A stretch of 16,872 nt of DNA from positions 1 to 16,872 of the forward strand of contig JAZQSE010000039.1 of the NCBI GenBank assembly GCA_045629945.1, read 5' to 3'. Below are positions 1 through 6,877 of this stretch, in pieces. The translations under genes and the position numbers were made by a program. Numbering within the stretch: position 1 is the stretch's first letter; every line of letters begins with the position of its first letter. The notes under the pieces are model-generated. The model saw nothing but the letters and a program-made list of their open reading frames with translations, ran no database searches and was not told where the DNA came from. Source of the DNA: UBA1765 sp045629945. GTDB lineage: Bacteria; Fibrobacterota; Fibrobacteria; Fibrobacterales; Fibrobacteraceae.

Positions 1-2
1 GC

Positions 3-476
3 AAAGATTATGTATCAGAAATAGATACAGCAAGAATAAAAATACTTGGTTATGATAGAGATGGAAATGGCGTAAGAGACGATTTAGATTCATTAATTGA
101 TGCAAAAATTCCGGACAATCCAGCACAAAGAGCTGCTTATCGCTATTTAGCCTATATGTCTAGAAACCAATGGATAGCTTTTTATGAAAACCCAAATATG
201 ATGTATGAAGAACTATATGAATATCAGATTTTTATTTCGTTAGGAATTACTTTTATTGAGGAAACAAAAGCAGAAGAAAAATTAAAGTGGAATATTTACC
301 AAGCACAAGAACATAACACAATAGATAGGATTTTATTTGAACGCAAAATAGACCGGAAATTTGCTGGAAAATTTTTACCTGTTGCCGTAGGAAATACAAA
401 ACGTTATCCTGATGAAGTGGCAAAAGGTAGAGAAATATACAATAAAATTTTAGAACAGGAAAAGGCAAAACGATGA
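3..476 (+). CDS. Hypothetical protein with EF-hand-like calcium loop, 5' end outside window
   Basis: The frame is open from the first complete codon at position 3, so the start codon lies upstream; 157 residues are visible before TGA. An internal ATG at 156 has no convincing ribosome-binding site and is probably not the start. Near the visible N-terminus, positions 54-89 encode DRDGNGVRDDLD, a D-x-D-x-N-G-x-x-D-D loop typical of EF-hand, dockerin or thrombospondin type 3 calcium-binding segments. The rest is charged and helical-looking, rich in Glu, Lys and Tyr, with no membrane segment and a Lys/Arg-rich C-terminus. The stop overlaps the ATG of the next ORF (ATGA, 473-476), which implies one transcript and translational coupling. 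The calcium loop suggests an exported protein, but the missing N-terminus hides any signal peptide. I do not recognise the family with confidence. Confidence 0.75.
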   Translation, partial: KDYVSEIDTARIKILGYDRDGNGVRDDLDSLIDAKIPDNPAQRAAYRYLAYMSRNQWIAFYENPNMMYEELYEYQIFISLGITFIEETKAEEKLKWNIYQAQEHNTIDRILFERKIDRKFAGKFLPVAVGNTKRYPDEVAKGREIYNKILEQEKAKR

Positions 477-664
477 AAAATATTTTGAAAGTTTTTGTTT
501 GCTTTTCTGTTCTTTTTACATGGAGTTATGGAGATAATTGTCAAATAATTAACTTGAAAGGTGCGGTTGTCGCTACTCTCGCTTGCTTAAGTTTTATAGA
601 AACTTTCTGCGCTCGGCAATGCCAACTCGCACAAGTGCGGTTGTCGCTGCTCTCGCTTGCTTAA
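473..664 (+). pseudogene. Truncated secreted-protein gene running into repeat DNA
   Basis: The ATG overlaps the upstream stop (ATGA), a layout typical of a genuine coupled second gene. The first 20 or so residues form a good Sec signal peptide: MKN start, hydrophobic core ILKVFVCFSVLFTW, then SYGDNC, with cleavage plausible after the Gly. About ten codons later, at 561, the frame enters a 74-bp tandem repeat that also occurs elsewhere as non-coding DNA, and it stops at 664 inside the second copy. The 63-residue product would be a signal peptide plus about 40 residues, mostly repeat-encoded. I infer that insertion or rearrangement at the repeat boundary removed the body of the gene. A real very small secreted peptide is possible but less likely. 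Confidence 0.5.
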
Positions 665-698
665 GTTTTAAAGAAACTCTCTGCGCTCGGTCATGTCA
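561..698. repeat. 74-bp tandem direct repeat (two copies)
   Basis: Copy 1 starts at 561 and copy 2 at 635, so the period is 74. Both begin GTGCGGTTGTCGCT and share GCTTGCTTAAGTTTT and GAAACT followed by CTGCGCTCGG at the same offsets, with only scattered substitutions. A diverged partial copy lies in opposite orientation at 4112-4149. The sequence is GC-richer than the flanking gene. The repeat is non-coding in appearance and forms the left edge of the repeat cluster that ends near 850. Confidence 0.85.
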
Positions 699-870
699 GA
701 TTGCAAACAAGTTCCTTGTCTGAGAACCTTGTCATTACGATGAAATGCGTCAGCGGTTCTTGTCATTACGAGACGTGCAGAATTTTTTTGCGAAGCCTAA
801 ATGTGAGCCTGCCACGAGGCACAAGGCCTCTCGCCATGACAAGTTGTTTTTCTGCCTATGGCGCAATTTA
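699..870. repeat. Dispersed TGTCATTACGA-type palindromic repeat cluster, left
   Basis: The stretch contains two TTGTCATTACGA blocks (729-740 and 759-771) and a unit reading GCCACGAGGC...GCCTCTCGCCATGACAAGTTG (811-846). The latter returns in inverted orientation at 16372-16410. The short open frame here (701-970) is explained by the repeats and has no ribosome-binding site, so I do not call it coding. The cluster lies between a plus-strand gene end and the minus-strand 3' end of glgP. Confidence 0.7.
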
Positions 871-954
871 TGCAAAAAGCATTGAGGTTCATCAAGACAC
901 AAAAGGTATTTGGGTTCCATTCTTACATGAATCTGTAAATTCTGTATTGTCCAC

Positions 955-991
955 AAAAAATCCTCGATAGTTAAACTACCGAGGATTTTTT
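955..991. terminator. Bidirectional Rho-independent terminator between converging units
   Basis: AAAAAATCCTCG (955-966) pairs perfectly with CGAGGATTTTTT (980-991), with an inner TAG/CTA pairing around a TTAAA loop. The A run on the left and the T run on the right give a U-tract whichever strand is transcribed. It starts 16 bases past the glgP stop, so it ends glgP transcription and also stops read-through from the left-hand plus-strand genes. Confidence 0.9.
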
Positions 992-1006
992 CAAAAGACT
1001 TTGGAA

Positions 1007-3481
1007 TTAAAGCTTAATTTCACAAGGCTTTGCATTCCAAATTTCTTCGGCATACTGCTTAATGGTTCTATCAGAGCTGAATTTACCCATGCGAGCCACA
1101 TTAAGAATAGCCTTCTTTGCCCATGTCTTAGTATCGAGATATTCTTCTGCAACCCTTTCATGGCAATCCACATAGCTACGGAAATCAGCCAATAACATAT
1201 ATGGGTCATTAGTAAGAAGTTTATCTGCAATATGCTTAAAGAGGTCTGGACGATCTGGACTAAAGAATCCACTGTGAATCAAATCAATTACACGACGGAG
1301 GTCGTCATCTTGTTCATAGAAATCACGTGGGCGATAACCTTTTGCAAGAGTTGCTTGAACTTCTTCAACAGTTAAACCGAAAATAAAGATGTTGTCGTCG
1401 CCGACTTCTTCTTTCATTTCAACGTTAGCACCGTCAAGAGTACCAATAGTCAAAGCGCCATTTAAAGCAAACTTCATGTTACCAGTTCCAGAGGCTTCTG
1501 TACCAGCAGTAGAAATTTGTTCAGAAAGGTCAGCTGCAGGGATAATCTTTTCAGCAAAAGAAACACGGTAGTTTTCAAGGAATACAAGAGCGAGTTTGCC
1601 CTTACAATCTGGGTCAGAATTAACTACTGCGCCAACAGCATTTGCCAAACGAATGATTTGCTTTGCCATCCAATAACCAGGAGCAGACTTACCACCAATA
1701 AAGATTGTGCGAGGCAATACTTCTCTACCTTCCTTAATTTGGATGTAAAGGTGAATAGCATGAAGCACATTCAAAAGCTGACGTTTATATTCGTGAATAC
1801 GCTTTACTTGAACGTCAAACAATGTGTTCACATCGATTTCTACGCCTTGAGTTTCCTTTAAGTATTTAGCAAGACGTTTCTTGTTTTGGAGTTTAACATC
1901 CATAAAGGCTTTCTGGAATTTAGCATCATCAGCAAACTTTTCGAGCTTGCGTAAATCGTCTAAATCCTTAACCCAAGAATCACCAATCTTAGAAATTACA
2001 AGGTCAGAAAGGGCTGGGTTTGCCTTACGAACCCAACGACGTGGTGTTACGCCATTTGTCTTGTTGTTGAACTTTTCTGGCCAAAGTTCGTAGAAATCTT
2101 TAAAGAGGAAAGATTTCAAAAGTTCGCTATGGAGAGCTGCTACACCATTTACAGCAAAAGAACCAACGATAGAAAGGAACGCCATGCGAACCATTTTTTC
2201 GTTACCTTCTTCAATAATGGACATGCGAGTGAGTCGACGAACATCACCAGGCCACTTCATAGAAACAAGGCGCAAGAAGCGAGCGTTGATTTCATAAATA
2301 ATCTGAAGGTGACGTGGCAATAAACGTTCAAAGAGAGACACTGGCCACTTTTCAAGTGCTTCAGGCATCAAGGTGTGGTTTGTGTAAGCAAATGTCTTTG
2401 TAACGATTTCCCAAGATTCATCCCAACCCAAGTCTTCCAAATCAACAAGAATACGCATCATTTCAGCAATAGCAATAGCTGGGTGAGTATCATTTAATTG
2501 TATTGCAACCTTTTCTGGGAGAACCTTCCAATCATTTCCATGAAGCTTTTTGAAGCGGTTGATAATATCTTGCAAAGAAGCAGAGCAAAGGAAATACTGC
2601 TGTTTCAAGCGGAGTTCTTTACCATTCATAGAAGAATCATTCGGGTAGAGAACCTTAGAAATAGCTTCCGACAATTCCATGTCTTGAACAGCTGCAATAT
2701 AATCGCCGTTGTTAAAGTAAGCAAGTCCGAAATCATCAGTGCTCTTTGCGCTCCACAAACGCAAGTTGTTTACAGTGTTATTTTTATAACCTGGAATTGG
2801 AGTATCATAAGGCAAAGCAAGAACGTAATCTTTGGTTTCCCAACGATTGCGGAGCTTACCATTTTCATCTTGCCAAGAAACTACATAACCATAGAAAGGC
2901 ACACGAAGAGCATTGGCTGGGCGAGCAATTTCCCATGGGTTCGGGAGACGCAGCCAGTTATCTGGTTTTTCTTCTTGTTCGCCATTCACAATTTTCTGGT
3001 GGAACATACCGTATTCGTAACGGATACCCATACCAGTAGCTGGGAGTTCAAGTGTTGCCATAGAATCAAGGAAGCAAGCAGCCAAGCGACCAAGACCGCC
3101 ATTACCAAGGCCAGCATCTACTTCTTCTTCGCGAAGTTCTTCAAGGCTCATGCCGAGAGAATCAAGAGCTTCAGCAACAGCACTTTCTACATCAAGGTTT
3201 AAAACGGAGTTGCCGAGGGTACGGCCAATGAGGAATTCCAAAGAAAGATAATAGACGCGTTTTACGTCTTTTTCGTAATAAGTTTCCTGAGTTTTAATCC
3301 AGCGATCAATCAAACGGTCGCGAACGGCGTAAGCCACAGCAAGGAACTTTTCGTGGTCAGTAACAGTTACATTGTTACGGGCCAAAGTATGATGAATGTG
3401 ATCTGTAAAAGCCTGTTTAAAAGCATCTACAGAATTTTCAAGTATTGGAGCTTCAACGGCTTTTGCACTTTTCTTTGCCAT
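1007..3481 (-). CDS. glgP: Glycogen/starch (maltodextrin) phosphorylase, PLP-dependent
   Basis: This 824-residue cytosolic GT35-family enzyme should release glucose-1-phosphate from alpha-1,4-glucan ends using inorganic phosphate, mobilising stored glycogen or maltodextrin. Its length matches the bacterial family (about 800-830). Visible signatures are the N-terminal region VYYLSLEFLIGRTLGNSVLNL and GLGNGGLGRLAACFLDSMATL, the central IQLNDTHPAIAIAEMMRIL, KRIHEYKRQLLN, and the pyridoxal-phosphate site EASGTGNMKF, where Lys670 should carry the cofactor. The ATG at 3481 follows a purine-rich GAGGAT, and the first residues MAKKSAKAVE fit a soluble protein. It appears monocistronic: repeat DNA lies upstream and a terminator directly downstream. 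I cannot tell glycogen from maltodextrin preference; no other glg or mal genes are in the window. Confidence 0.97.
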   Translation of the reverse strand: MAKKSAKAVEAPILENSVDAFKQAFTDHIHHTLARNNVTVTDHEKFLAVAYAVRDRLIDRWIKTQETYYEKDVKRVYYLSLEFLIGRTLGNSVLNLDVESAVAEALDSLGMSLEELREEEVDAGLGNGGLGRLAACFLDSMATLELPATGMGIRYEYGMFHQKIVNGEQEEKPDNWLRLPNPWEIARPANALRVPFYGYVVSWQDENGKLRNRWETKDYVLALPYDTPIPGYKNNTVNNLRLWSAKSTDDFGLAYFNNGDYIAAVQDMELSEAISKVLYPNDSSMNGKELRLKQQYFLCSASLQDIINRFKKLHGNDWKVLPEKVAIQLNDTHPAIAIAEMMRILVDLEDLGWDESWEIVTKTFAYTNHTLMPEALEKWPVSLFERLLPRHLQIIYEINARFLRLVSMKWPGDVRRLTRMSIIEEGNEKMVRMAFLSIVGSFAVNGVAALHSELLKSFLFKDFYELWPEKFNNKTNGVTPRRWVRKANPALSDLVISKIGDSWVKDLDDLRKLEKFADDAKFQKAFMDVKLQNKKRLAKYLKETQGVEIDVNTLFDVQVKRIHEYKRQLLNVLHAIHLYIQIKEGREVLPRTIFIGGKSAPGYWMAKQIIRLANAVGAVVNSDPDCKGKLALVFLENYRVSFAEKIIPAADLSEQISTAGTEASGTGNMKFALNGALTIGTLDGANVEMKEEVGDDNIFIFGLTVEEVQATLAKGYRPRDFYEQDDDLRRVIDLIHSGFFSPDRPDLFKHIADKLLTNDPYMLLADFRSYVDCHERVAEEYLDTKTWAKKAILNVARMGKFSSDRTIKQYAEEIWNAKPCEIKL

Positions 3482-3754
3482 ATCCTCAATCCTCAGATAA
3501 AAAGTTTTTTACAAAGATAGTAATTCTCCATGAAATTGCCATCTTATAAATGTTTATTTTAGCGCGTTTCTAGGTCACAATCACAGTAACGATTGTGTTT
3601 TATACAAGAATCGTTCCTAAGAAATTTTTCTGTATATTGCACAAAATATCACACTGCCATTTTTTTTAAGAAGTCAATTGAGAATTTCGTTGAAATTTTA
3701 ATGCAAACAAAACTCACAACGAAAGAATTTTTTGATGTTTTTCTCCAAGGGGGC
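3482..3754. other. glgP upstream region, no gene called
   Basis: This gap holds the presumed glgP promoter (minus strand), but I see no clear -35/-10 pair. A short inverted repeat, CACAATC...GATTGTG (3576-3597), could be an operator or could be chance. An ATG at 3701 opens a frame of about 20 codons before it runs into repeat DNA at 3755. It has no ribosome-binding site, so I do not call it a gene. Confidence 0.4.
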
Positions 3755-3868
3755 GTGATAGAAGCAATCTCCTCACAAGTAACACTTGTTTTTGGATTAC
3801 TTCGCTACGCTCGTAATGACAAAAGCCAAGATGGCCGCGTCGTCTTAAAAGACTCCTCGCCATGACAA
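3755..3868 (+). repeat. Dispersed palindromic repeat, unit A
   Basis: The unit runs from GTGATAGAAGCAATCTC to CCTCGCCATGACAA. It contains an imperfect hairpin ATTAC...GTAAT (3796-3817) and GTCTTAAAAGAC. It is nearly identical to unit B (3990-4105), shares its core with unit C (12598-12765), and positions 3805-3868 return inverted over the same 64-nt length at 16270-16333. Reading through it gives the LRYARNDK-type peptide that such repeats produce, so the ORF crossing it is not a gene. Confidence 0.9.
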
Positions 3869-3989
3869 CCCACACTACGTTCGCCATGACAACTTGCTTT
3901 TACACTTGCCGCTCGGTTCTTGTCATTGCGAAGCTTGAAAAGCTGAAGCAATCTCCTTGCTAGCAACTTGTCACCCGCGATGGAACGTA

Positions 3990-4105
3990 GTGATAGAAGC
4001 AATCTCAATGCAAGTAACACTTGTTTTTGGATTACTTCGCTACGCTCGTAATGACAAAAAACAAGATGGCCGCGTCGTCTTTAAAAAGTCTCCTCGCCAT
4101 GATAA
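3990..4105 (+). repeat. Dispersed palindromic repeat, unit B
   Basis: Second near-identical copy of unit A in the same orientation. It differs mainly at CTCAATGCAAG versus CTCCTCACAAG and by a few single bases. The ATTAC...GTAAT hairpin is at 4031-4052. The preceding TGGAACGTAGTG is shared with unit C, showing that the element extends slightly further left than in unit A. The stretch between A and B (3869-3989) is made of shorter TTGTCATTGCGAAG and CGCGATGGAACG pieces of the same family. Confidence 0.9.
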
Positions 4106-4111
4106 TTCTCA

Positions 4112-4149
4112 TTTGCAATCTGACAAAACCGAGCACAGAAAGTTTCTAA
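4112..4149 (-). repeat. Inverted, diverged copy of the 74-bp repeat family
   Basis: Read on the minus strand, this matches the second half of the 561-698 tandem repeat: TTAGAAACTTTCTGTGCTCGG followed by TTTTGTCAGATTGCAAA, compared with the same blocks at 668-706. It sits directly beside the rplT terminator, so here too the repeat family lies at a gene 3' end. Confidence 0.75.
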
Positions 4150-4184
4150 AAAAAATCAAATGCGCCGGCAAGCCGGCGCATTTG
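4148..4184 (-). terminator. Terminator of the infC-rpmI-rplT operon
   Basis: CAAATGCGCCGG (4157-4168) pairs with CCGGCGCATTTG (4173-4184) around a CAAG loop, a very stable GC-rich stem. On the minus strand it is followed by a run of eight T (complement of the A run at 4148-4155). It lies about 80 bases past the rplT stop. Confidence 0.9.
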
Positions 4185-4262
4185 AAAGAACATCCAAGGA
4201 GCGGATTACAAATAAAGTAATAAAATTAATTTATCTGTAATCATCCAAGTACTTAAATAAAA

Positions 4263-4613
4263 TTAAGCAGTCTTCACCTTGTTCACAACAGCAGCAAAAG
4301 CAGCTGGGTCTGAAACAGCCATATCAGCAAGAACCTTACGATTCATCTTGATGTCGGCCTTGTTCAAAAGGTGAATGAATTGACTATAGCTAATGCCAAA
4401 TTCACGAACAGCTGCGTTCAAACGGGTAATCCACAATGTGCGGAAATCGCCCTTCTTATCGCGGCGGTGGGCATAAGCATATTGACCAGCATGGGCTACA
4501 GCATCAATAGCAAGACGAATATTGGACTTGCGGCGGCCATAGTAACCCTTAGCTGCCTTAAGGATGTTTTTACGACGTTCACGAGACGGAACTCTAGACT
4601 TAGCGCGTGGCAT
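4263..4613 (-). CDS. rplT: 50S ribosomal protein L20
   Basis: The 116-residue product is the usual length for bL20. Its N-terminus MPRAKSRVPSRERRKNILK and the block AKGYYGRRKSNIRLA are diagnostic of the family, with the conserved globular RNA-binding C-terminal half after them. L20 binds 23S rRNA early in large-subunit assembly. A near-perfect Shine-Dalgarno (AAGGAGGTGA) sits just upstream of ATG. It is the last gene of the infC-rpmI-rplT operon, 15 bases after rpmI. In E. coli and Bacillus this operon is under translational or leader control; I do not see a recognisable L20 leader structure here. Confidence 0.98.
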   Translation of the reverse strand: MPRAKSRVPSRERRKNILKAAKGYYGRRKSNIRLAIDAVAHAGQYAYAHRRDKKGDFRTLWITRLNAAVREFGISYSQFIHLLNKADIKMNRKVLADMAVSDPAAFAAVVNKVKTA

Positions 4614-4628
4614 TCTTCACCTCCTTGA

Positions 4629-4826
4629 TTAAGCCAAAACAAGCAAGCGCTTGACGTGGTACATATCGCATTTTTTGATGGCACCAGCTTTACGCAAATT
4701 GCGTTTACGCTTGGTGGACATCTTGGTGAGAATGTGGCGCATTCCAGCGCGTTTGAACTTCACATGACCAGAACCGGTCACGCGAAAGCGCTTCTTAGAG
4801 CCGCTGTGTGTTTTCATCTTTGGCAT
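4629..4826 (-). CDS. rpmI: 50S ribosomal protein L35
   Basis: The 65-residue, strongly basic product has the hallmark start MPKMKTHSGSKKRFRVTGSG and the KRKRNLRK block of bL35, at the standard family length. It is a structural component of the large subunit. It lies between infC (18-base gap, with GAGGT as ribosome-binding site) and rplT, the canonical bacterial order. Confidence 0.97.
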   Translation of the reverse strand: MPKMKTHSGSKKRFRVTGSGHVKFKRAGMRHILTKMSTKRKRNLRKAGAIKKCDMYHVKRLLVLA

Positions 4827-4844
4827 TTTTACCTCTTCGGTTAA

Positions 4845-5477
4845 TTATGTGGAAGCCTCACCTGCTGCCATGGGCTCGGTTACGGGCTTTGGTTCCTTCT
4901 TTTCTTTTGGAGAAGTGGAACCACGTTTAGGACTATAAATAGAAAGCATTGTATTGCCTTCCATCCGGGAGTCCATATCTAGGTCTCCATAATTGGCCAA
5001 GTCAATTTTAGCTTGGTCCATTAAGCGGCGACCATAATCGGTGTGGGCGATTTCACGACCACGGAACTGCATAATAAGGCGAACCTTCATGCCGTCTTTT
5101 AAGAACTCTTTCGCTTGTTCAATACGATAATTGTAATCGTTTTGAGCTGTTTTAGGGCGAAGTTTAATTTCTTTCATTTTTACGATATGTTGCTTGGCTT
5201 TTGCCTGCTTTGCACGTTTTGCCTGTTCAAAACGATACTTGCCATAATCCATTATGCGACATACAGGTGGCTTGGCTTTAGGAGAAACTTCTACTAAGTC
5301 AAGACCTTCTTCTTTTGCCAATTGCAACGCTTGTGCTGTTTCAATAACAACGGATTCTCCGTTAGTTTTTACCAAACGAATCGGAGAAATGCGAATTTCT
5401 TCGTTAATGCGCGTTCCGTCGCTTTGACGGTTGGTCTGCATATTGGGGCGAACACGATAGTTGTTCTGTTGTAGCAA
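4845..5477 (-). CDS. infC: Translation initiation factor IF-3, TTG start proposed
   Basis: IF3 binds the 30S subunit, prevents premature 50S joining and checks the start codon and initiator tRNA. The product shows the N-domain block TRINEEIRISPIRLV, the linker region PPVCRIMDYGKYRFEQAKR, and the C-domain IKLRPKTAQNDYNYRIEQAKEFL and MQFRGREIAHTDYGRRLMDQ, then a charged tail. The open frame extends up to an ATG at 5597, but that start would abut the tRNA gene and add 40 residues without family support. I place the start at TTG (5477-5475), because GAGGT lies seven bases upstream of it; this gives 210 residues. An ATG at residue 13 of this version (5441) has no ribosome-binding site. IF3 genes classically use non-AUG starts, which allows autoregulation, so TTG fits. 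It is first in the operon with rpmI and rplT. Confidence 0.95.
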   Translation of the reverse strand: MLQQNNYRVRPNMQTNRQSDGTRINEEIRISPIRLVKTNGESVVIETAQALQLAKEEGLDLVEVSPKAKPPVCRIMDYGKYRFEQAKRAKQAKAKQHIVKMKEIKLRPKTAQNDYNYRIEQAKEFLKDGMKVRLIMQFRGREIAHTDYGRRLMDQAKIDLANYGDLDMDSRMEGNTMLSIYSPKRGSTSPKEKKEPKPVTEPMAAGEAST

Positions 5478-5562
5478 GTACGATACCTCGTAAAAAAATG
5501 ATTTGATTGGGTCTAAATTTAGTAAGAGTTTGAAAAATCTACAATATCTTTCTGTAAAACCC

Positions 5563-5590
5563 TTTATAAAATCCAAATTTTTTGTATAAT
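5563..5590 (+). promoter_or_regulatory. Probable promoter of tRNA-Gly
   Basis: A perfect TATAAT (5585-5590) lies 11 bases before the tRNA, putting the start of transcription just ahead of the mature 5' end. The best -35 candidate is TTTATA (5563-5568) at 16-bp spacing, which matches consensus only partly. The infC promoter must lie in the same divergent gap (5478-5601), but I cannot place it. Confidence 0.6.
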
Positions 5591-5601
5591 TGTTCACGGT
5601 T

Positions 5602-5673
5602 GCGGCGGTAGCTCAATGGTAGAGCTTTAGCCTTCCAAGCTAATGGTTGCCGGTTCGATCCCGGTCCGCCGCT
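5602..5673 (+). tRNA. tRNA-Gly (anticodon UCC)
   Basis: A full cloverleaf can be drawn. The acceptor stem GCGGCGG pairs with CCGCCGC; the D arm is GCTC...GAGC; the anticodon stem TTAGC/GCTAA encloses loop CTTCCAA with anticodon TCC; and the T arm GCCGG-TTCGATC-CCGGT is canonical. The discriminator base is T, as in bacterial tRNA-Gly. No CCA is encoded. It reads GGA and probably GGG codons. It is a single-gene unit with its own -10 box and terminator. Confidence 0.96.
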
Positions 5674-5680
5674 CTAGGAG

Positions 5681-5716
5681 CCCCGTCTTTTTTTGAAGAC
5701 GGGGTTGTTTTTTTTA
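5681..5716 (+). terminator. Rho-independent terminator of tRNA-Gly
   Basis: CCCCGTCTT (5681-5689) pairs with AAGACGGGG (5696-5704) around a T-rich loop and is followed by TTGTTTTTTTT. It begins eight bases after the tRNA 3' end. Confidence 0.93.
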
Positions 5717-5734
5717 CAAAAATGCAGGTTTCTT

Positions 5735-6877
5735 GTGTTATTTCAGGACGCTCTTCAACATTTTTTCTCATTTGATGCAGTGGAACAAGAACCACTGGCC
5801 CAACTCCCTTATGCAGAAGAAGTTGAAATTAAAAACAAGGCATTTGCATTATTCTGTAAAGAAAATCATTTCGGAGTAAAACCGGAATTACTTATAAAAA
5901 GTCCAAAAGAACGCCATTATCGAACAACTTCAAAACGTCGGGTTAGTGTTCTTTCCGGGCAAGTTCAAATTTTTCCTCAAGAATCCGAACTAGAACCAGA
6001 GGAACATTTAATTTGTTATCAATGGATTTTGAACAAATTAAACACACAGCCATTTCGTTACTTAGCAAAATCTCTCAATTGGATAATTATTCGCGGTTCT
6101 TACTTTTATCGCACTATTATATTTAATGTGGATCACTTAGATGCTAATGTGGTTCGAAAGTTGAAACAAATAGCTAAAGCTTTGCAGGAATCTTCTTTAA
6201 AAGTAACAGCCGCACATGTTTATGTAGACCCAAGTCGTTCTGATTACTACTTAGAATCGAATCGCCCTAAGGATATTCTTGCATTTAAACAACTGTACGG
6301 ACCAAGAGAATTAACGTTAAAACTTTTCGATTTTTCTTTGCGTTATCCTGTAACTGGTTTTAGTCAGATCAATGAATCTCAAATTCAAAATTTATTGAAT
6401 CATGCCAAACGTCTTTTAAAGCCGAGTAAAGAATATCGTTTATTGGACCTTTATTGTGGTTATGGTCTTTTTGCTTTTGGAATAGGCAAAGATTGTAGAG
6501 AAGTAATAGGTGCTGAATGGGAAGGTCCTTCTGTTGAATCTGCAAAAGCAAGTGCTAAATATTTAAAGCGATTCCATTACAAGTTTATTTCTGGAAAAAT
6601 CGATGAAATGTTTGTTGAAAGAGCTTTACCTAAGCCAGTAGAAAAAGAAATTATTCTTTTAGATCCGCCTCGGAAAGGTTGTTTACCAGGCGTTATCGAA
6701 AAGCTGGCAAAAAGAAATCCTGAACGCGTTCTACATGTTTTTTGTGGAACAGATGAAATACCATTAGCGCTTAAAGAATGGCAACTGGCAGGGTATTCTC
6801 CAAAAGAAATTTTGCCGTTGGATTTGTTCCCGGGAACGGCTCATATTGAAACAATGATTTTGTTAGAAAAAAGATAA
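5735..6877 (+). CDS. TrmA/RlmD-family SAM-dependent RNA m5U methyltransferase (compact form)
   Basis: The C-terminal half is a class I methyltransferase of the RNA uracil-C5 type. Visible are the SAM-binding DLYCGYG (238-244), LDPPRKG (309-315), the presumed nucleophile Cys337 in HVFCGTDE, and Glu372 in the terminal HIETMILL. Cys-to-Glu spacing is 35, as I recall for the C389/E424 pair of E. coli RlmD. It should methylate a uridine in tRNA or rRNA; the target cannot be told. The N-terminal TRAM domain and the CGGC-type iron-sulphur cysteines of RlmD are absent, so this is a short variant of about 380 residues. The start is uncertain. The longest frame begins at TTG 5693, inside the tRNA terminator. 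GTG 5735 has AGG six bases upstream and is my choice; GTG 5780 is the alternative. No ATG is available. Confidence 0.85.
   Translation: MLFQDALQHFFSFDAVEQEPLAQLPYAEEVEIKNKAFALFCKENHFGVKPELLIKSPKERHYRTTSKRRVSVLSGQVQIFPQESELEPEEHLICYQWILNKLNTQPFRYLAKSLNWIIIRGSYFYRTIIFNVDHLDANVVRKLKQIAKALQESSLKVTAAHVYVDPSRSDYYLESNRPKDILAFKQLYGPRELTLKLFDFSLRYPVTGFSQINESQIQNLLNHAKRLLKPSKEYRLLDLYCGYGLFAFGIGKDCREVIGAEWEGPSVESAKASAKYLKRFHYKFISGKIDEMFVERALPKPVEKEIILLDPPRKGCLPGVIEKLAKRNPERVLHVFCGTDEIPLALKEWQLAGYSPKEILPLDLFPGTAHIETMILLEKR

Noticed and set aside
2498..3202. 234-codon ORF antisense to glgP
   Set aside because: It lies wholly within the highly conserved phosphorylase gene on the other strand; no ribosome-binding site or recognisable protein.
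3755..4105. CRISPR array
   Set aside because: Units are long (about 115 bp), palindromic and irregularly spaced, with no constant spacers and no cas genes.
3593..4220. Two ORFs (3593-3865 and 3957-4220) ending in LRYARNDK-type peptides
   Set aside because: Most of their length is the dispersed repeat; the same peptide arises wherever the repeat is read through. The unique start of the first (ATG 3701) lacks a ribosome-binding site.
5478..5597. 40-residue N-terminal extension of IF3 from ATG 5597
   Set aside because: It would start five bases from the tRNA gene, has no family support, and a better ribosome-binding site precedes TTG 5477.
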